Shown: positions 25,628 to 33,478, counted from the first letter of the stretch. The stretch: DNA of 42,017 nucleotides from Verrucomicrobiota bacterium (GCA_028343615.1 JAOLZA010000019.1:1-42017); one strand, 5' to 3'. A program made the numbers and translations. The notes: generated by a model from the letters alone, not told the origin.

Positions 25628-26215
25628 ATGGCGGCGCAACGCATTGGTCTCTTTGGCGGTTCATTCGATCCCGTGCATCTCGGGCACACGATGGTGGCGC
25701 GGACGGCGTTGGCGGAGGTGGAGTTGGATCGTATTTTTATTATCCCCGCAGCGCAATCGCCATTCAAGCCGGAGCAATCGCCCGCGCCCGGAGCGGATCG
25801 GTTGGCGTGGTTGCGGTTGGCGTTTGGGGATGAGCCGCGTTGTGAAATTGATGCGCAGGAAATCGAGCGCGCGGGCGTTTCGTACACCATCGACACGGTG
25901 CGCGATTATGCGGCGCGCTTCCCGGGGTCGGAGTTGTTTTATCTCATTGGTGCGGATCATGTGCCCACACTGCCCGAATGGCGCGAAGCGGCAGCGCTTG
26001 CGGACGCGGTCACTTTTGTGGTAGTGCCCCGTCCCGGTGAATTGGAAACTGAGGTGGCAGAGTTCCCGCTATCCTTTCGCGGCACGGTGTTGCGCGGAAA
26101 ACCGGCGGCCATTTCCGCCAGTGATTTGCGCAAACGTTTGCGCGCCGGGGAATCGATTGAAAATTTTGTGCCGCCTGCGGTTGCGGCTGCACTGAATGTG
26201 AAGCATTGTTATTAA
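25628..26215 (+). CDS. nadD: Nicotinate-nucleotide adenylyltransferase
   Basis: Adds AMP to nicotinate mononucleotide to make deamido-NAD, an essential step of NAD synthesis. The 195-residue protein has the nucleotidyltransferase motif GGSFDPVHLGH (residues 10-20, with HxxH), the WREAAAL substrate region and the late ISASDLRKRL motif (SxxxR). The start at 25628 (MAAQRIGLFGG) fits the family. The frame reaches further up but overlaps cstA. It is followed 7 bases later by rsfS, the usual neighbour of nadD across bacteria. Confidence 0.95.
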   Translation: MAAQRIGLFGGSFDPVHLGHTMVARTALAEVELDRIFIIPAAQSPFKPEQSPAPGADRLAWLRLAFGDEPRCEIDAQEIERAGVSYTIDTVRDYAARFPGSELFYLIGADHVPTLPEWREAAALADAVTFVVVPRPGELETEVAEFPLSFRGTVLRGKPAAISASDLRKRLRAGESIENFVPPAVAAALNVKHCY

Positions 26216-26222
26216 GGGAAAT

Positions 26223-26573
26223 ATGGAAGGACAAGCATTGGCTCTGGCGTGCCGCAAATACGCTGACGATAAAAAGGCGGAGGGATTGCTCGTGCTCGAT
26301 GTGCGCGAGGTGTCGACGGTCACGGATTATTTTGTGATCGCCACCGGCAACAGCGAGCCACACGTGCGCGCTATTTGGACAGATATCGCCGGCCGCCTCC
26401 AAAAGGATCACGCCGTGCCCTCGGCCAAACCCGAGGGCGATCGTCGCAATCAATGGGTCGTACTGGATTATTACGACGTAATTGTGCATGTGATGCTCCA
26501 ATCTGTCCGTGATGAATACGACCTCGAAGGACTATGGAACGATGCCGACGTGGTGGAACCGGCGGTGCTGTAG
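26223..26573 (+). CDS. rsfS: Ribosomal silencing factor RsfS
   Basis: Binds ribosomal protein uL14 on the 50S subunit and blocks subunit joining when nutrients are scarce. The 116-residue protein has the family's DVREVSTVTDYFVIATGNS segment, a nucleotidyltransferase-like fold without catalytic residues, and the WVVLDYYDVIVHVM and EYDLEGLW stretches. A good Shine-Dalgarno (AAGGGA) precedes the ATG. Immediately downstream of nadD, as in most genomes. Its TAG lies inside a palindrome shared with the convergent gene. Confidence 0.95.
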   Translation: MEGQALALACRKYADDKKAEGLLVLDVREVSTVTDYFVIATGNSEPHVRAIWTDIAGRLQKDHAVPSAKPEGDRRNQWVVLDYYDVIVHVMLQSVRDEYDLEGLWNDADVVEPAVL

Positions 26574-26584
26574 CCCAGGCTACA
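26569..26584. terminator. Palindrome with the stop codons of two convergent genes
   Basis: TGTAGCC at 26569-26575 and GGCTACA at 26578-26584 form a perfect inverted repeat with two bases between. The rsfS stop (TAG, 26571-26573) and the stop of the opposite-strand gene (26580-26582) are its symmetrical halves. A T-rich run (CTTTTCTTCTC) follows about ten bases later on the plus strand. It could serve as a bidirectional terminator. Confidence 0.45.
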
Positions 26585-27125
26585 CTGTGTTGCGCTTTTC
26601 TTCTCGTCTCACTGCTGCTTTCCACGCCAGCACTAGTTGGGCGACTAATCCGAATAGCACCAACAAATTTCCCACTTGCGAAATGCCGTGTAGTGGGCCG
26701 AAGGATTTGTTGGCGTAGGCCGTTTGTTCGGGAGTGGTTCCGATTTTAAAATAATCAGGGTACTTCAGCTGATGCAGCCACTCCAAGCGTGGAGTGATAT
26801 AAATTAATCCGAACACAATTAGTGCCACCAACCCCATCAACAGCAATCCCCGTGCGCGGGGAAGTTTGCCGCCGTCTAGTCGCCAACCTGCCAGCAAGGC
26901 CAGTGCGGCGATGGTTGCGAGCGAAAGTTGGAAGGCGGTGAAGCGGTGGATGAGTTCCTGTGCCACGAGGCCGTCGCGCGGTTTGGGGAGTGCTTCGGCC
27001 AGTTCCGGTGCGAAGAACATTGGCCCGGCCACGAATGTGAAGAATACAGCGCCGCCTAGCCACACGGCGGCGGTCAGCACGAATACCAGTTGAGCTATAC
27101 GCAGTGGATTATTTTTTGGCTTCAT
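26580..27125 (-). CDS. DUF4149-type four-helix membrane protein
   Basis: 181 residues with four predicted membrane helices (about 11-33, 63-83, 92-111, 145-167). The first contains the pattern WLGGAVFFTFVAGPMFF, typical of DUF4149/TMEM205-like proteins of unknown function. The chosen ATG at 27125 lies 17 bases inside the 3' end of the YihY-like gene, so the two are translationally coupled. The C-terminus is basic (AAVRREEKRNTV). No substrate can be named. It converges on rsfS with six bases between the stops. Confidence 0.78.
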   Translation of the reverse strand: MKPKNNPLRIAQLVFVLTAAVWLGGAVFFTFVAGPMFFAPELAEALPKPRDGLVAQELIHRFTAFQLSLATIAALALLAGWRLDGGKLPRARGLLLMGLVALIVFGLIYITPRLEWLHQLKYPDYFKIGTTPEQTAYANKSFGPLHGISQVGNLLVLFGLVAQLVLAWKAAVRREEKRNTV

Positions 27126-28152
27126 TCGAATGATCCGTTGCGTCGGTTTCATCCGAGTCCCGTTCGCCGGGTTCGGGTTTCTCCGGTTCGGCATCCTTGT
27201 CCTCCACGGATTCCTTGAGCGGTGTGGTGTGGTATTGCACTCGCGCGGCCACGAGCGCGCCGTACAACAGAATGAGCCACGTAAAATATACTGCCAACAT
27301 AAACACGGGCAGCAGGCCGAGGCTGCCGCCGTAGGTTTGTGAGTACCAACCTTTCTCCACGACCACATGCGAAATATACAACGCGCTGGCGAGGTGATTG
27401 AGCTGCCACAAAATGCCGGCCACCACGCCGCCCCAAATAGCGGCAGTCCAAGAAACCCTAGTGTTTGGGATGAGCTTGTACAAAAATGTGAGGCCCGCCA
27501 TCGCGAAGAGCAGCGGTACGAGCACATTCACCAGTGTGCCCATCGATTGCAGGTGCGCGCTTATTTTTTCGAAATGTACCGCGTTGGCCAGCGCAAAGGC
27601 GAGAATGATACCGCCGGGCCCAAGCACCAACCCTGGCGAAAACTTCAGCAGCTGTGCGTACCACACACGACTTCGGCGCACGGCCCATAAATCATTAAAC
27701 GTATCCTCCAATTGCATCACCACCATCAGGCCGAGATACACAAACACCAGCGCGCTGAGCACCCCCGTCTTGTCGAAACTTACTTGTTGAGCAAGGTTAT
27801 TTGTGAAATCAGAAATATTATCGCGCAAGCCATCGCGGATCTCGGCGATCTTCTTTTCCTTAACTGGATCCTCGTGTTTGGCCGGTAACACACTAACGAT
27901 GATTTTTCCCACAAACTGCTGCACCGGCGCATTTGTATCGGCCGCACTCCCGACGGGTGATTCATCCATCAGCCAACCGGTGAGCACCGTGGCCAGCGCC
28001 AGCACGGGGATCAGTGCCAGAAGCGAGTTAAACGACAGCGCCGCCGCGCGCATAAAGCAGCGTTCTTCGTCGAATTTGCGATACGCCAGCAGGATAAATC
28101 GCGCCACTCGCATCCACTGTTTCGGCAGCACCGCGCGGCTTTCCTTCTTCAT
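27109..28152 (-). CDS. YihY/BrkB-family inner-membrane protein
   Basis: 347 residues from the ATG at 28152, with about six membrane helices. The family's RAAALSFNSLLALIPVLAL segment lies near residue 35. Later comes the typical LLPVFMLAVYFTWLILLYGALVAA stretch near residue 290. The C-terminal tail is highly charged and acidic (KESVEDKDAEPEKPEPG). The family was once called ribonuclease BN, but that activity belongs to RNase Z, and the true role is unknown. The frame is open to a TTG at 28257 without a ribosome site, so a longer form is possible. It overlaps the following DUF4149-type gene. Confidence 0.85.
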   Translation of the reverse strand: MKKESRAVLPKQWMRVARFILLAYRKFDEERCFMRAAALSFNSLLALIPVLALATVLTGWLMDESPVGSAADTNAPVQQFVGKIIVSVLPAKHEDPVKEKKIAEIRDGLRDNISDFTNNLAQQVSFDKTGVLSALVFVYLGLMVVMQLEDTFNDLWAVRRSRVWYAQLLKFSPGLVLGPGGIILAFALANAVHFEKISAHLQSMGTLVNVLVPLLFAMAGLTFLYKLIPNTRVSWTAAIWGGVVAGILWQLNHLASALYISHVVVEKGWYSQTYGGSLGLLPVFMLAVYFTWLILLYGALVAARVQYHTTPLKESVEDKDAEPEKPEPGERDSDETDATDHSNEAKK

Positions 28153-28261
28153 GACCTGTGCAATATCTTCGCGAAAGATCTTCCACGGGTTCGGAATATT
28201 CGGCAAAGGGTTGTCCACGGTTGGACGGACGTTAGCAGGAAAACCTAGGTGAGACAATTTT

Positions 28262-28281
28262 CGAACCGCAAAGACTTCAAG
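28262..28281. repeat. Degenerate AACCnCnAAG interspersed repeat, copy 1
   Basis: The sequence CGAACCGCAAAGACTTCAAG resembles copies at 28451, 33322 and 36766 (shared core AACC/TnCnAAG followed by an AAG-containing repeat). It lies just before a REP-like hairpin, a pairing seen again near 36766-36893. Confidence 0.45.
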
Positions 28282-28288
28282 AATTTCT

Positions 28289-28317
28289 GGTAAGGACGCG
28301 TAGTAGATGTCCCTACT
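28289..28317. repeat. REP-like imperfect hairpin
   Basis: GGTAAGGAC (28289-28297) against GTCCCTACT (28309-28317): seven of nine positions pair by Watson-Crick rules. The right end CCCTAC matches the hairpins at 23171, 36855 and 36887. Confidence 0.5.
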
Positions 28318-28450
28318 ATGGAAATAAAACTTTTATTCAATATTTACAGTGTTAGAATGCCTTTAATTGGACGATGTCGAAGTGCGGGTTGTTTATACAA
28401 TTCTCATTGGGTACCGTTTACGCCTTAAAGATTGGGAAAATAATCGAGAA

Positions 28451-28507
28451 TAACCGCCAAGACACTAAGTTTTATAAAAATGGTTTTTCTTGGCACCTCT
28501 GCGTCTT
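28451..28507. repeat. Degenerate AACCnCnAAG interspersed repeat, copy 2, with dyad half
   Basis: TAACCGCCAAGACACTAAG (28451-28469) is followed by an A/T-rich spacer and CTTGGCACCTCTGCGTCTT, its partly complementary right half. A similar right half (CTTGGCATCTGCGAGCC) occurs at 33361. The layout resembles a small non-autonomous dispersed repeat with long imperfect terminal inverted repeats. Confidence 0.5.
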
Positions 28508-28574
28508 CTCGGCTTATTCTCTTCATCAGTTTGAGTTTGTAAAACACATCAGTTTCTGTTCTAATTTTTGGCGG

Positions 28575-31500
28575 ATGGCGCGCAAAGAGGCTCCCTTAAA
28601 AACGGATTCCAAAGGAGGTGTCAACGAAGTGCTCGGCATTGGGTTACTTGCTCTGGCTGTGTTGTTTTTGTTGGCGCTGTTTTCCTTTGATAAAGGCGAT
28701 CTGTCGCTTAACGGCACAAACGTCAATGACCCCCTGCACAATCTCGTAGGCACGCTTGGGGCATGGCTGGCGCAGGGGTGCTTTATGACGCTGGGTGTGA
28801 CGGCGTATTTGTTGCCGCCGTTGACACTAATTTTCTCTCTCGCATTTTTCACGGATAAACTCGACGGCTTGCGCAAGCGCTGGCCGTGGGCGGTGGCATT
28901 GGTGCTGGCGGGGGCTTCTGGGCTAAGCTTGTATCCTGGGCTGTTCGGCGGGTTGGCGCAAAGCCTGAACACTGTGGACGCCGGCGGCTATGTGGGGTTG
29001 CTGCTACACAAGGGAATTTTCCAACACGTGGGCACGGCGGGTGCTACGGTGTTATTGTTGGCGGTGTATTTGGTGAGCCTGCTGTATCTCACGAATTTTC
29101 AACTCAAGAAATGGGTCCAGGCTGCGCGTGAGAAATGGAAACAGCGCAAAGTGGATCGTTCGCAACCACTGGCCAACGAAGAGATTGAGCTGAATCAACG
29201 CGAGGCGGAACTCCAACAGCGCGTGGCGGATTTGCAAAAGGAACTGGCCATTGCCGCCCAAGCGATGCCCACGGCTGTCATACGCGAGGAGCCAAACATC
29301 ATCGATCTCAGCCAACCGCAAGTGCGCTCCAAAGGCACGGCGGCGAATGGAGAAGTGCTCACGGAACCGCGCCGCAAGCTGGCCGCAATTATGTTCACGG
29401 ATATCGTGGATTATTCCACCCTCGCCAATCGCGATGAAAAGGCGGCGCTCAAGCTCATCAAACAACAGCGTAAACTGCTCAAGCCTATTGTCAAAAAGTT
29501 CGAAGGCGAATGGCTCAAGGAACTGGGAGATGGGTTGTTACTTAGTTTTGACAGCTCGCTCAACGCTGTGGAATGTGCGCTGGCAATTCAGCAAGCCACG
29601 CGCGAGGAGGAGCATTTAAAGCTGCGCATCGGTATCCATCAGGGCGATGTGGTGCGCGAGGGCAACGACATTCTTGGTGACGGCGTGAACATCGCCTCAC
29701 GAATAGAGGAATACGCGCCGGTCGGCGGTGTGGCAGTTTCAGGGAAAATCCAGCAGGATCTCATCAGCCAACCCCAATACGAAGTACGGCTGTTGGGCGA
29801 GTTCGTGCTGGACGGTCTCGCCCAAAAATCAGAAATTTACACCGTCGCCGTCGCCGTGGAGGCATTGCCTGAAACAGTATTTGAGGACGAAGACCTCACC
29901 GCAAATCCAGAGGTGGTCATAGAGGGGGAAATCGCCCATGCCGTAGCCACTGCGGAAGATATTCTCGGTGACTCGGAGGACGACACCGAGCCGACGGTGC
30001 ACATTGCTCCCGCTATTTCCAGTACCGGCCCCGCCAGGCTAAGGCAATCCAAACGCTCCAAGCCCACCGCCGTGGCGCGCGGGCCGCTCATTGAGAATTA
30101 CAAACTGCCGCCGGTCGAATATTTGCAGGCCCCCGAATTTATTGCAGGCCCCACCGATTCCACCGACGAACTGAAAGCCGCTGCGATTACCATCCAGCAA
30201 ACGCTCAAACAATTCGGCGTGGAAGTCGCGTTGGGCGACATCACGAAAGGTCCAACCATCACGCGCTTTGAGCTGCATCCCGCGCCGGGCGTGAAGATGG
30301 AAAAAATCACCACCTACACCAACAATATCACTGCCGCATTGAAGGCGGAACGTATCAACATTCTCGCCCCTGTACCTGGCAAGAGTACTGTGGGCGTCGA
30401 GGTGCCCAACCGTATAAAGACGAAAGTCATTATGCGCGATTTGCTCGAGAGTGATGAGTGGAAGAAAAGCAGAGCTAAGGTCCCTGTGGCGTTGGGCAAG
30501 GATGTGTACGGCAAACCTATCGTGGCCGACCTCGCCGAAATGCCTCACCTTTTGATCGCCGGTGCCACCGGTGCGGGTAAGAGCGTGTGTATGAACGGCA
30601 TCATTGCATCGTTGCTTTACAAATTTTCACCGGATGAGTTGCGATTAGTAATGATCGACCCGAAAGTGGTAGAGCTGCAAATGTATAACACCCTGCCACA
30701 TCTCGCGATGCCGGTGGTGACTGATCCAAAAAAAGTTACCCTCGCCCTGCGCTGGGTGGTTTCGGAAATGGAAAAGCGCTACAAAATTTTTGCGAAGGAA
30801 AATGTGAAGAATATCCATTCCTTTAACCAACGCAGGCGCGACAAACCGCCCGCTGAGCCGGAGCCACAGATGTCACTCTTTGACGGCGAGCGCGGCAGTT
30901 CCGAAGGGTTCGCCGTGGAAATTGATGAGGAAATTGTTGTGCCTCGCGATGAGGAAATCGAAATCCCCGACCGCCTCAGTTACATCGTGGTAGTCATCGA
31001 CGAGCTGGCTGACCTCATGCTCACCGCTCCCGCCGAGGTGGAGAATGCTATTGCGCGCATCACCCAAATGGCCCGGGCCGCGGGCATCCATTGCATCGTG
31101 GCCACTCAGCGGCCGAGCGTGAAAGTCATCACCGGCGTGATCAAGGCCAACATCCCAAGCCGTATTGCGTTTCAGGTGGCTTCGAAAATCGACAGCCGCG
31201 TGATCCTCGACGAAATGGGCGCGGAGAAGCTTTTGGGCAAGGGCGATATGCTTTATCAACCGCCCGGCGCGCCTAAACCCACCCGTGCGCAGGGACCGCT
31301 CGTCACCGACGAAGAAGTGCAGCAAATCGTCAGCTTCATCACCGGCCAAGGGAAGCCGACGTTTGAGGTGGAAATCACGCAGCAACTTTCCAAACCTGCC
31401 GCACTTGCCGGCTCGGCCGTCAGTGGCGAGGACGAAGACCTTATCGAGCAATGCATTGAGGTGATCCGCAGCGAGCAAAAAGCCAGCGTCTCCAAGCTGC

Positions 31501-31667
31501 AACGCCGCCTGCGCCTCGGCTACACACGCGCCGCGCGCATCATGGACGAGCTTGAAGATCGCGGCATCGTTGGTCCGGCCCAAGGCCACGAGCCTCGCGA
31601 AATCCTCATCGACCTCGACGGCCGTGGTGCTGACGGCCAAGGGCAAGGCGTGCCGGAATTGGTTTAG
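28575..31667 (+). CDS. ftsK: FtsK DNA translocase with an embedded class III adenylyl cyclase domain
   Basis: 1030 residues, start chosen at ATG 28575 because the preceding open stretch is repeat-like. Order: four membrane helices (about 20-40, 60-90, 104-121, 150-174); a predicted coiled coil (about 202-228); a class III nucleotidyl cyclase domain (about 266-429); an acidic linker (about 430-503); the FtsK alpha/beta motor with Walker A GATGAGKS (663-670) and Walker B VVVIDELADLM (Asp809, Glu810); and a winged-helix gamma domain (about 950-1013) for reading KOPS-like DNA. Cyclase residues present: metal-binding Asp276 and Asp319, adenine-selecting Lys315 and Asp365, transition-state Asn372 and Arg376. 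The motor should pump chromosome termini through the septum. The cyclase should make cAMP from ATP at the same membrane site. A dispersed-domain fusion of this kind is not one I know. FtsK identity is firm; activity of the cyclase is inferred from intact residues. Confidence 0.96.
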   Translation: MARKEAPLKTDSKGGVNEVLGIGLLALAVLFLLALFSFDKGDLSLNGTNVNDPLHNLVGTLGAWLAQGCFMTLGVTAYLLPPLTLIFSLAFFTDKLDGLRKRWPWAVALVLAGASGLSLYPGLFGGLAQSLNTVDAGGYVGLLLHKGIFQHVGTAGATVLLLAVYLVSLLYLTNFQLKKWVQAAREKWKQRKVDRSQPLANEEIELNQREAELQQRVADLQKELAIAAQAMPTAVIREEPNIIDLSQPQVRSKGTAANGEVLTEPRRKLAAIMFTDIVDYSTLANRDEKAALKLIKQQRKLLKPIVKKFEGEWLKELGDGLLLSFDSSLNAVECALAIQQATREEEHLKLRIGIHQGDVVREGNDILGDGVNIASRIEEYAPVGGVAVSGKIQQDLISQPQYEVRLLGEFVLDGLAQKSEIYTVAVAVEALPETVFEDEDLTANPEVVIEGEIAHAVATAEDILGDSEDDTEPTVHIAPAISSTGPARLRQSKRSKPTAVARGPLIENYKLPPVEYLQAPEFIAGPTDSTDELKAAAITIQQTLKQFGVEVALGDITKGPTITRFELHPAPGVKMEKITTYTNNITAALKAERINILAPVPGKSTVGVEVPNRIKTKVIMRDLLESDEWKKSRAKVPVALGKDVYGKPIVADLAEMPHLLIAGATGAGKSVCMNGIIASLLYKFSPDELRLVMIDPKVVELQMYNTLPHLAMPVVTDPKKVTLALRWVVSEMEKRYKIFAKENVKNIHSFNQRRRDKPPAEPEPQMSLFDGERGSSEGFAVEIDEEIVVPRDEEIEIPDRLSYIVVVIDELADLMLTAPAEVENAIARITQMARAAGIHCIVATQRPSVKVITGVIKANIPSRIAFQVASKIDSRVILDEMGAEKLLGKGDMLYQPPGAPKPTRAQGPLVTDEEVQQIVSFITGQGKPTFEVEITQQLSKPAALAGSAVSGEDEDLIEQCIEVIRSEQKASVSKLQRRLRLGYTRAARIMDELEDRGIVGPAQGHEPREILIDLDGRGADGQGQGVPELV
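29370..29861 (+). other. Coding segment of the cyclase domain inside ftsK
   Basis: This part of the ftsK frame encodes the class III adenylyl/guanylyl cyclase homology domain. FTDIVDYS supplies the first metal Asp, LKELGDG the second metal Asp and the purine-selecting Lys, and NDILGDGVNIASR the second selecting Asp plus Asn and Arg of the transition state. The frame is continuous on both sides, so it is a true in-frame domain rather than a neighbouring gene. With every catalytic residue in one chain it should act as a homodimer with two sites. Confidence 0.9.
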
Positions 31668-31721
31668 GGAATCACAAAATCCCCCTTCCCATTCACACGT
31701 TGCCAGCGTAACTTACCCGTG

Positions 31722-32432
31722 ATGGCGATGGCGAAGAATCGAACTTACAAGGTGTGGGCTGCGGATGACGTGGTTTATGGCCCCATCGATTTCCCGACGC
31801 TCAGTCAATGGATCCGCGAGGCGCGGGTTACCGATGCCATTTGGATTTATCTGGAAGACACCGAGCAATGGGCGCGTGCCGGCGAGTTACCGGAGCTGGG
31901 TCTCTTTTTTGAAAAGGCGGCGGGCTTGATTAAGCCCGGCACCATCGCGCACAGCCCGCTCATACCTGGAGTTCCTGTGGGCGCGCTGGAGGGCGTGGGA
32001 ATTTTTAAGGGAATGTCTGACCAACAGCGAGGCCGTTTCGCGCAAAGCATGGAAGTGCAAAAGTTTGCGAAGTTCGAAATCCTTGTGAACGAAGGGGACG
32101 TGGGCAACGCGATGTTTGTGTTGCTCGAAGGCGTGGTACGCGTCCGCAAAATGGTGGGCGGCAAGGAAACCCTGCTCGCCACGCTGAAGGCGGGTGAAGT
32201 GTTTGGTGAAATTTCACTCTTTGACCGCGGCAAACGTAGCGCCGACATCATGGCCAACAGCGACGGTGTGCTGCTCAAGATCGACGCTAAGGAATTCGAG
32301 CGCCTTGTGGATCAACAACCCGAAATCGCCACGCCCTTTCTCGCCGCCCTCGCTGTAAAAATGTCTACTCGAATGCGCGCGGACAACGAACGGCACAAGA
32401 AGGATTTGATTCTGAGGCAGTCGAGTAGTTAG
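31722..32432 (+). CDS. GYF_2-like plus cyclic-nucleotide-binding domain protein
   Basis: 236 residues. An N-terminal module (about 8-60; YKVWAADDVVYGPIDFPTLSQWI) resembles the bacterial GYF_2 domain, a presumed protein-interaction module. After a linker comes a cNMP-binding domain (about 92-215) of the CRP/PKA fold. Its phosphate-binding cassette GEVFGEISLFDRGKRSA holds Glu163 and Arg172 nine residues apart, as in PKA-type sites. There is no helix-turn-helix, so it is probably not a transcription factor. It follows the FtsK-cyclase gene by 54 bases on the same strand, which makes it a candidate receptor for the cAMP made there. Starts are ambiguous: GTG 31719, ATG 31722, ATG 31728, none with a clear Shine-Dalgarno. 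Confidence 0.88.
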   Translation: MAMAKNRTYKVWAADDVVYGPIDFPTLSQWIREARVTDAIWIYLEDTEQWARAGELPELGLFFEKAAGLIKPGTIAHSPLIPGVPVGALEGVGIFKGMSDQQRGRFAQSMEVQKFAKFEILVNEGDVGNAMFVLLEGVVRVRKMVGGKETLLATLKAGEVFGEISLFDRGKRSADIMANSDGVLLKIDAKEFERLVDQQPEIATPFLAALAVKMSTRMRADNERHKKDLILRQSSS

Positions 32433-32477
32433 CTGCCGTTGGCCGCGATTGATGGATGAGGGTTGATTGGCTTTTCC

Positions 32478-33293
32478 TCAACACTCAACCAACTGATCAT
32501 CCTCCAAAAACGTCACCCCCATCTCCCCTAACGCCTCGGCGGCTTGGGCCTTCAGGACTCCGAGGTTTTCGCGGTATTGACGGGAGAGGTGGGTAAAGCA
32601 GACGTGGCCGATGGGTTTGCCGGCGAGGAGGTCGAACAGTTCAGCCGGTTCCACGTGGGCGAGTTCGCAGCAGAAAAGATCGAGCGGCTGATCGAGCAAA
32701 GGCTCTAGGTCGGCCGCACCGCCGATGTCACCGCTGTGGGCGATTCGGGTATCTTCGGTTTCGAAAATAAAGCTGAAGGCCTCGAAGCCTTGTGGATATT
32801 TTTCCTGAAAATGTTCACGCAAAGTTTCGAGGTGCGTGGTGGGGTGCGGAGTGATTTTTACTGGGCCGATTTGCAATGGCTCGCTGGCTGTGATCGGGGC
32901 GAAGTCGAGCTCACCAGGCATCAGTTCGCGGAAAATAAACGCAGCATCCAGCATTCGGCGCACGGGCTCGAGGCCTTCGGCGGGCATATGCACGGTTAAA
33001 TCCCGGGTGCGGTTTTCTAACCAAAAACCTTGCATTAGCATAAAAAACCCGCCGATGTGATCGCAGTGCAGATGGGTTAGCAGGATGCCATCGAGATCAT
33101 CGGGCGCAATACCAGCTGCACGCAAGCGGCTGCTTACCGGTTCTCCACAATCGACCAGTAACGTGCGACCGCCCAGCCCGTAAACGAATGCCGAACGCCC
33201 GCGAGAATCGCCGGCCCAGCCATCGCCCGTACCTAGCGCGTGAAGGGTTGCCTTGCCCATGTGGCGGCGAAACCTATCGGAAGTCGCGGACAT
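32478..33293 (-). CDS. RNase Z-like metallo-beta-lactamase-fold hydrolase
   Basis: 271 residues. The metal-binding motif THLHCDH supplies His74, His76, Asp78 and His79. Further ligands are expected in the HLETLREHF region, HSGDIGG (Asp) and FTHLSRQYRENL (His). The arrangement, without a beta-CASP domain, fits ribonuclease Z/ElaC-like tRNA 3' processing enzymes or related phosphodiesterases. A cyclic-nucleotide phosphodiesterase role is conceivable because some family members hydrolyse cAMP, and this gene converges on the cNMP-binding gene. That is speculation. Two ATGs (33293, 33260) are possible; the longer is reported. The frame is open further upstream through repeat sequence. Confidence 0.8.
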   Translation of the reverse strand: MSATSDRFRRHMGKATLHALGTGDGWAGDSRGRSAFVYGLGGRTLLVDCGEPVSSRLRAAGIAPDDLDGILLTHLHCDHIGGFFMLMQGFWLENRTRDLTVHMPAEGLEPVRRMLDAAFIFRELMPGELDFAPITASEPLQIGPVKITPHPTTHLETLREHFQEKYPQGFEAFSFIFETEDTRIAHSGDIGGAADLEPLLDQPLDLFCCELAHVEPAELFDLLAGKPIGHVCFTHLSRQYRENLGVLKAQAAEALGEMGVTFLEDDQLVEC

Positions 33294-33321
33294 TGTAAAT
33301 GTTGCGGGCAAGGAATAGGGC

Positions 33322-33380
33322 TGAACCACTAAGGCACAAAGAAAATCATTTCTTAAAAATCTTGGCATCTGCGAGCCTTG
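33322..33380. repeat. Degenerate AACCnCnAAG interspersed repeat, copy 3
   Basis: TGAACCACTAAGGCACAAAG (33322-33341), an A/T-rich centre, then CTTGGCATCTGCGAGCCTTG (33361-33380). Both halves resemble the copy at 28451-28507. It lies in the gap between the divergent RNase Z-like and rodZ-like genes. Confidence 0.5.
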
Positions 33381-33478
33381 TCGGTCCAAAAAACCCAGAT
33401 TGAGTTCCCTCAATGTCCACAATGTCTTTGGGATAACTTTTTGTCCACAAGCCGCTTGGTCAGGGCTAGATTGGCCGC

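Larger units (their letters stand above)
28153..28574. other. 422-base gap upstream of ftsK, repeat-bearing
   Basis: No gene recognised. The gap contains a degenerate AACCGC-AAG repeat (28262-28281), a REP-like hairpin (28289-28317) and a second copy of the AACC-type repeat with a dyad partner (28451-28507). The ftsK frame stays open back to an ATG at 28374, but that stretch is repeat-derived and unlike any FtsK, so I treat it as non-coding. Confidence 0.65.

Noticed and set aside
28489-28507. TTGGCAC as a third sigma-54 promoter upstream of ftsK
   Set aside because: The -12 GC is absent at the required spacing, and the sequence is the right half of an interspersed repeat.
28374-28574. In-frame 67-residue extension at the N-terminus of the FtsK-cyclase
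   Set aside because: The stretch overlaps an interspersed repeat (28451-28507), does not resemble FtsK, and a proper start (MARKEAP) occurs at 28575 just before the first membrane helix.
32461-32482. GGTTGA/TCAAC inverted repeat between the cNMP and RNase Z-like genes as a terminator
   Set aside because: Stem of five to six bases, loop of about 11, and its right arm lies in coding sequence. Too weak to list.
33414-33450. Two TGTCCACAA copies resembling DnaA boxes upstream of the rodZ-like gene
   Set aside because: Only two copies, each with a mismatch to TTATCCACA, no AT-rich unwinding region and no dnaA/dnaN nearby. Not enough for an origin claim.
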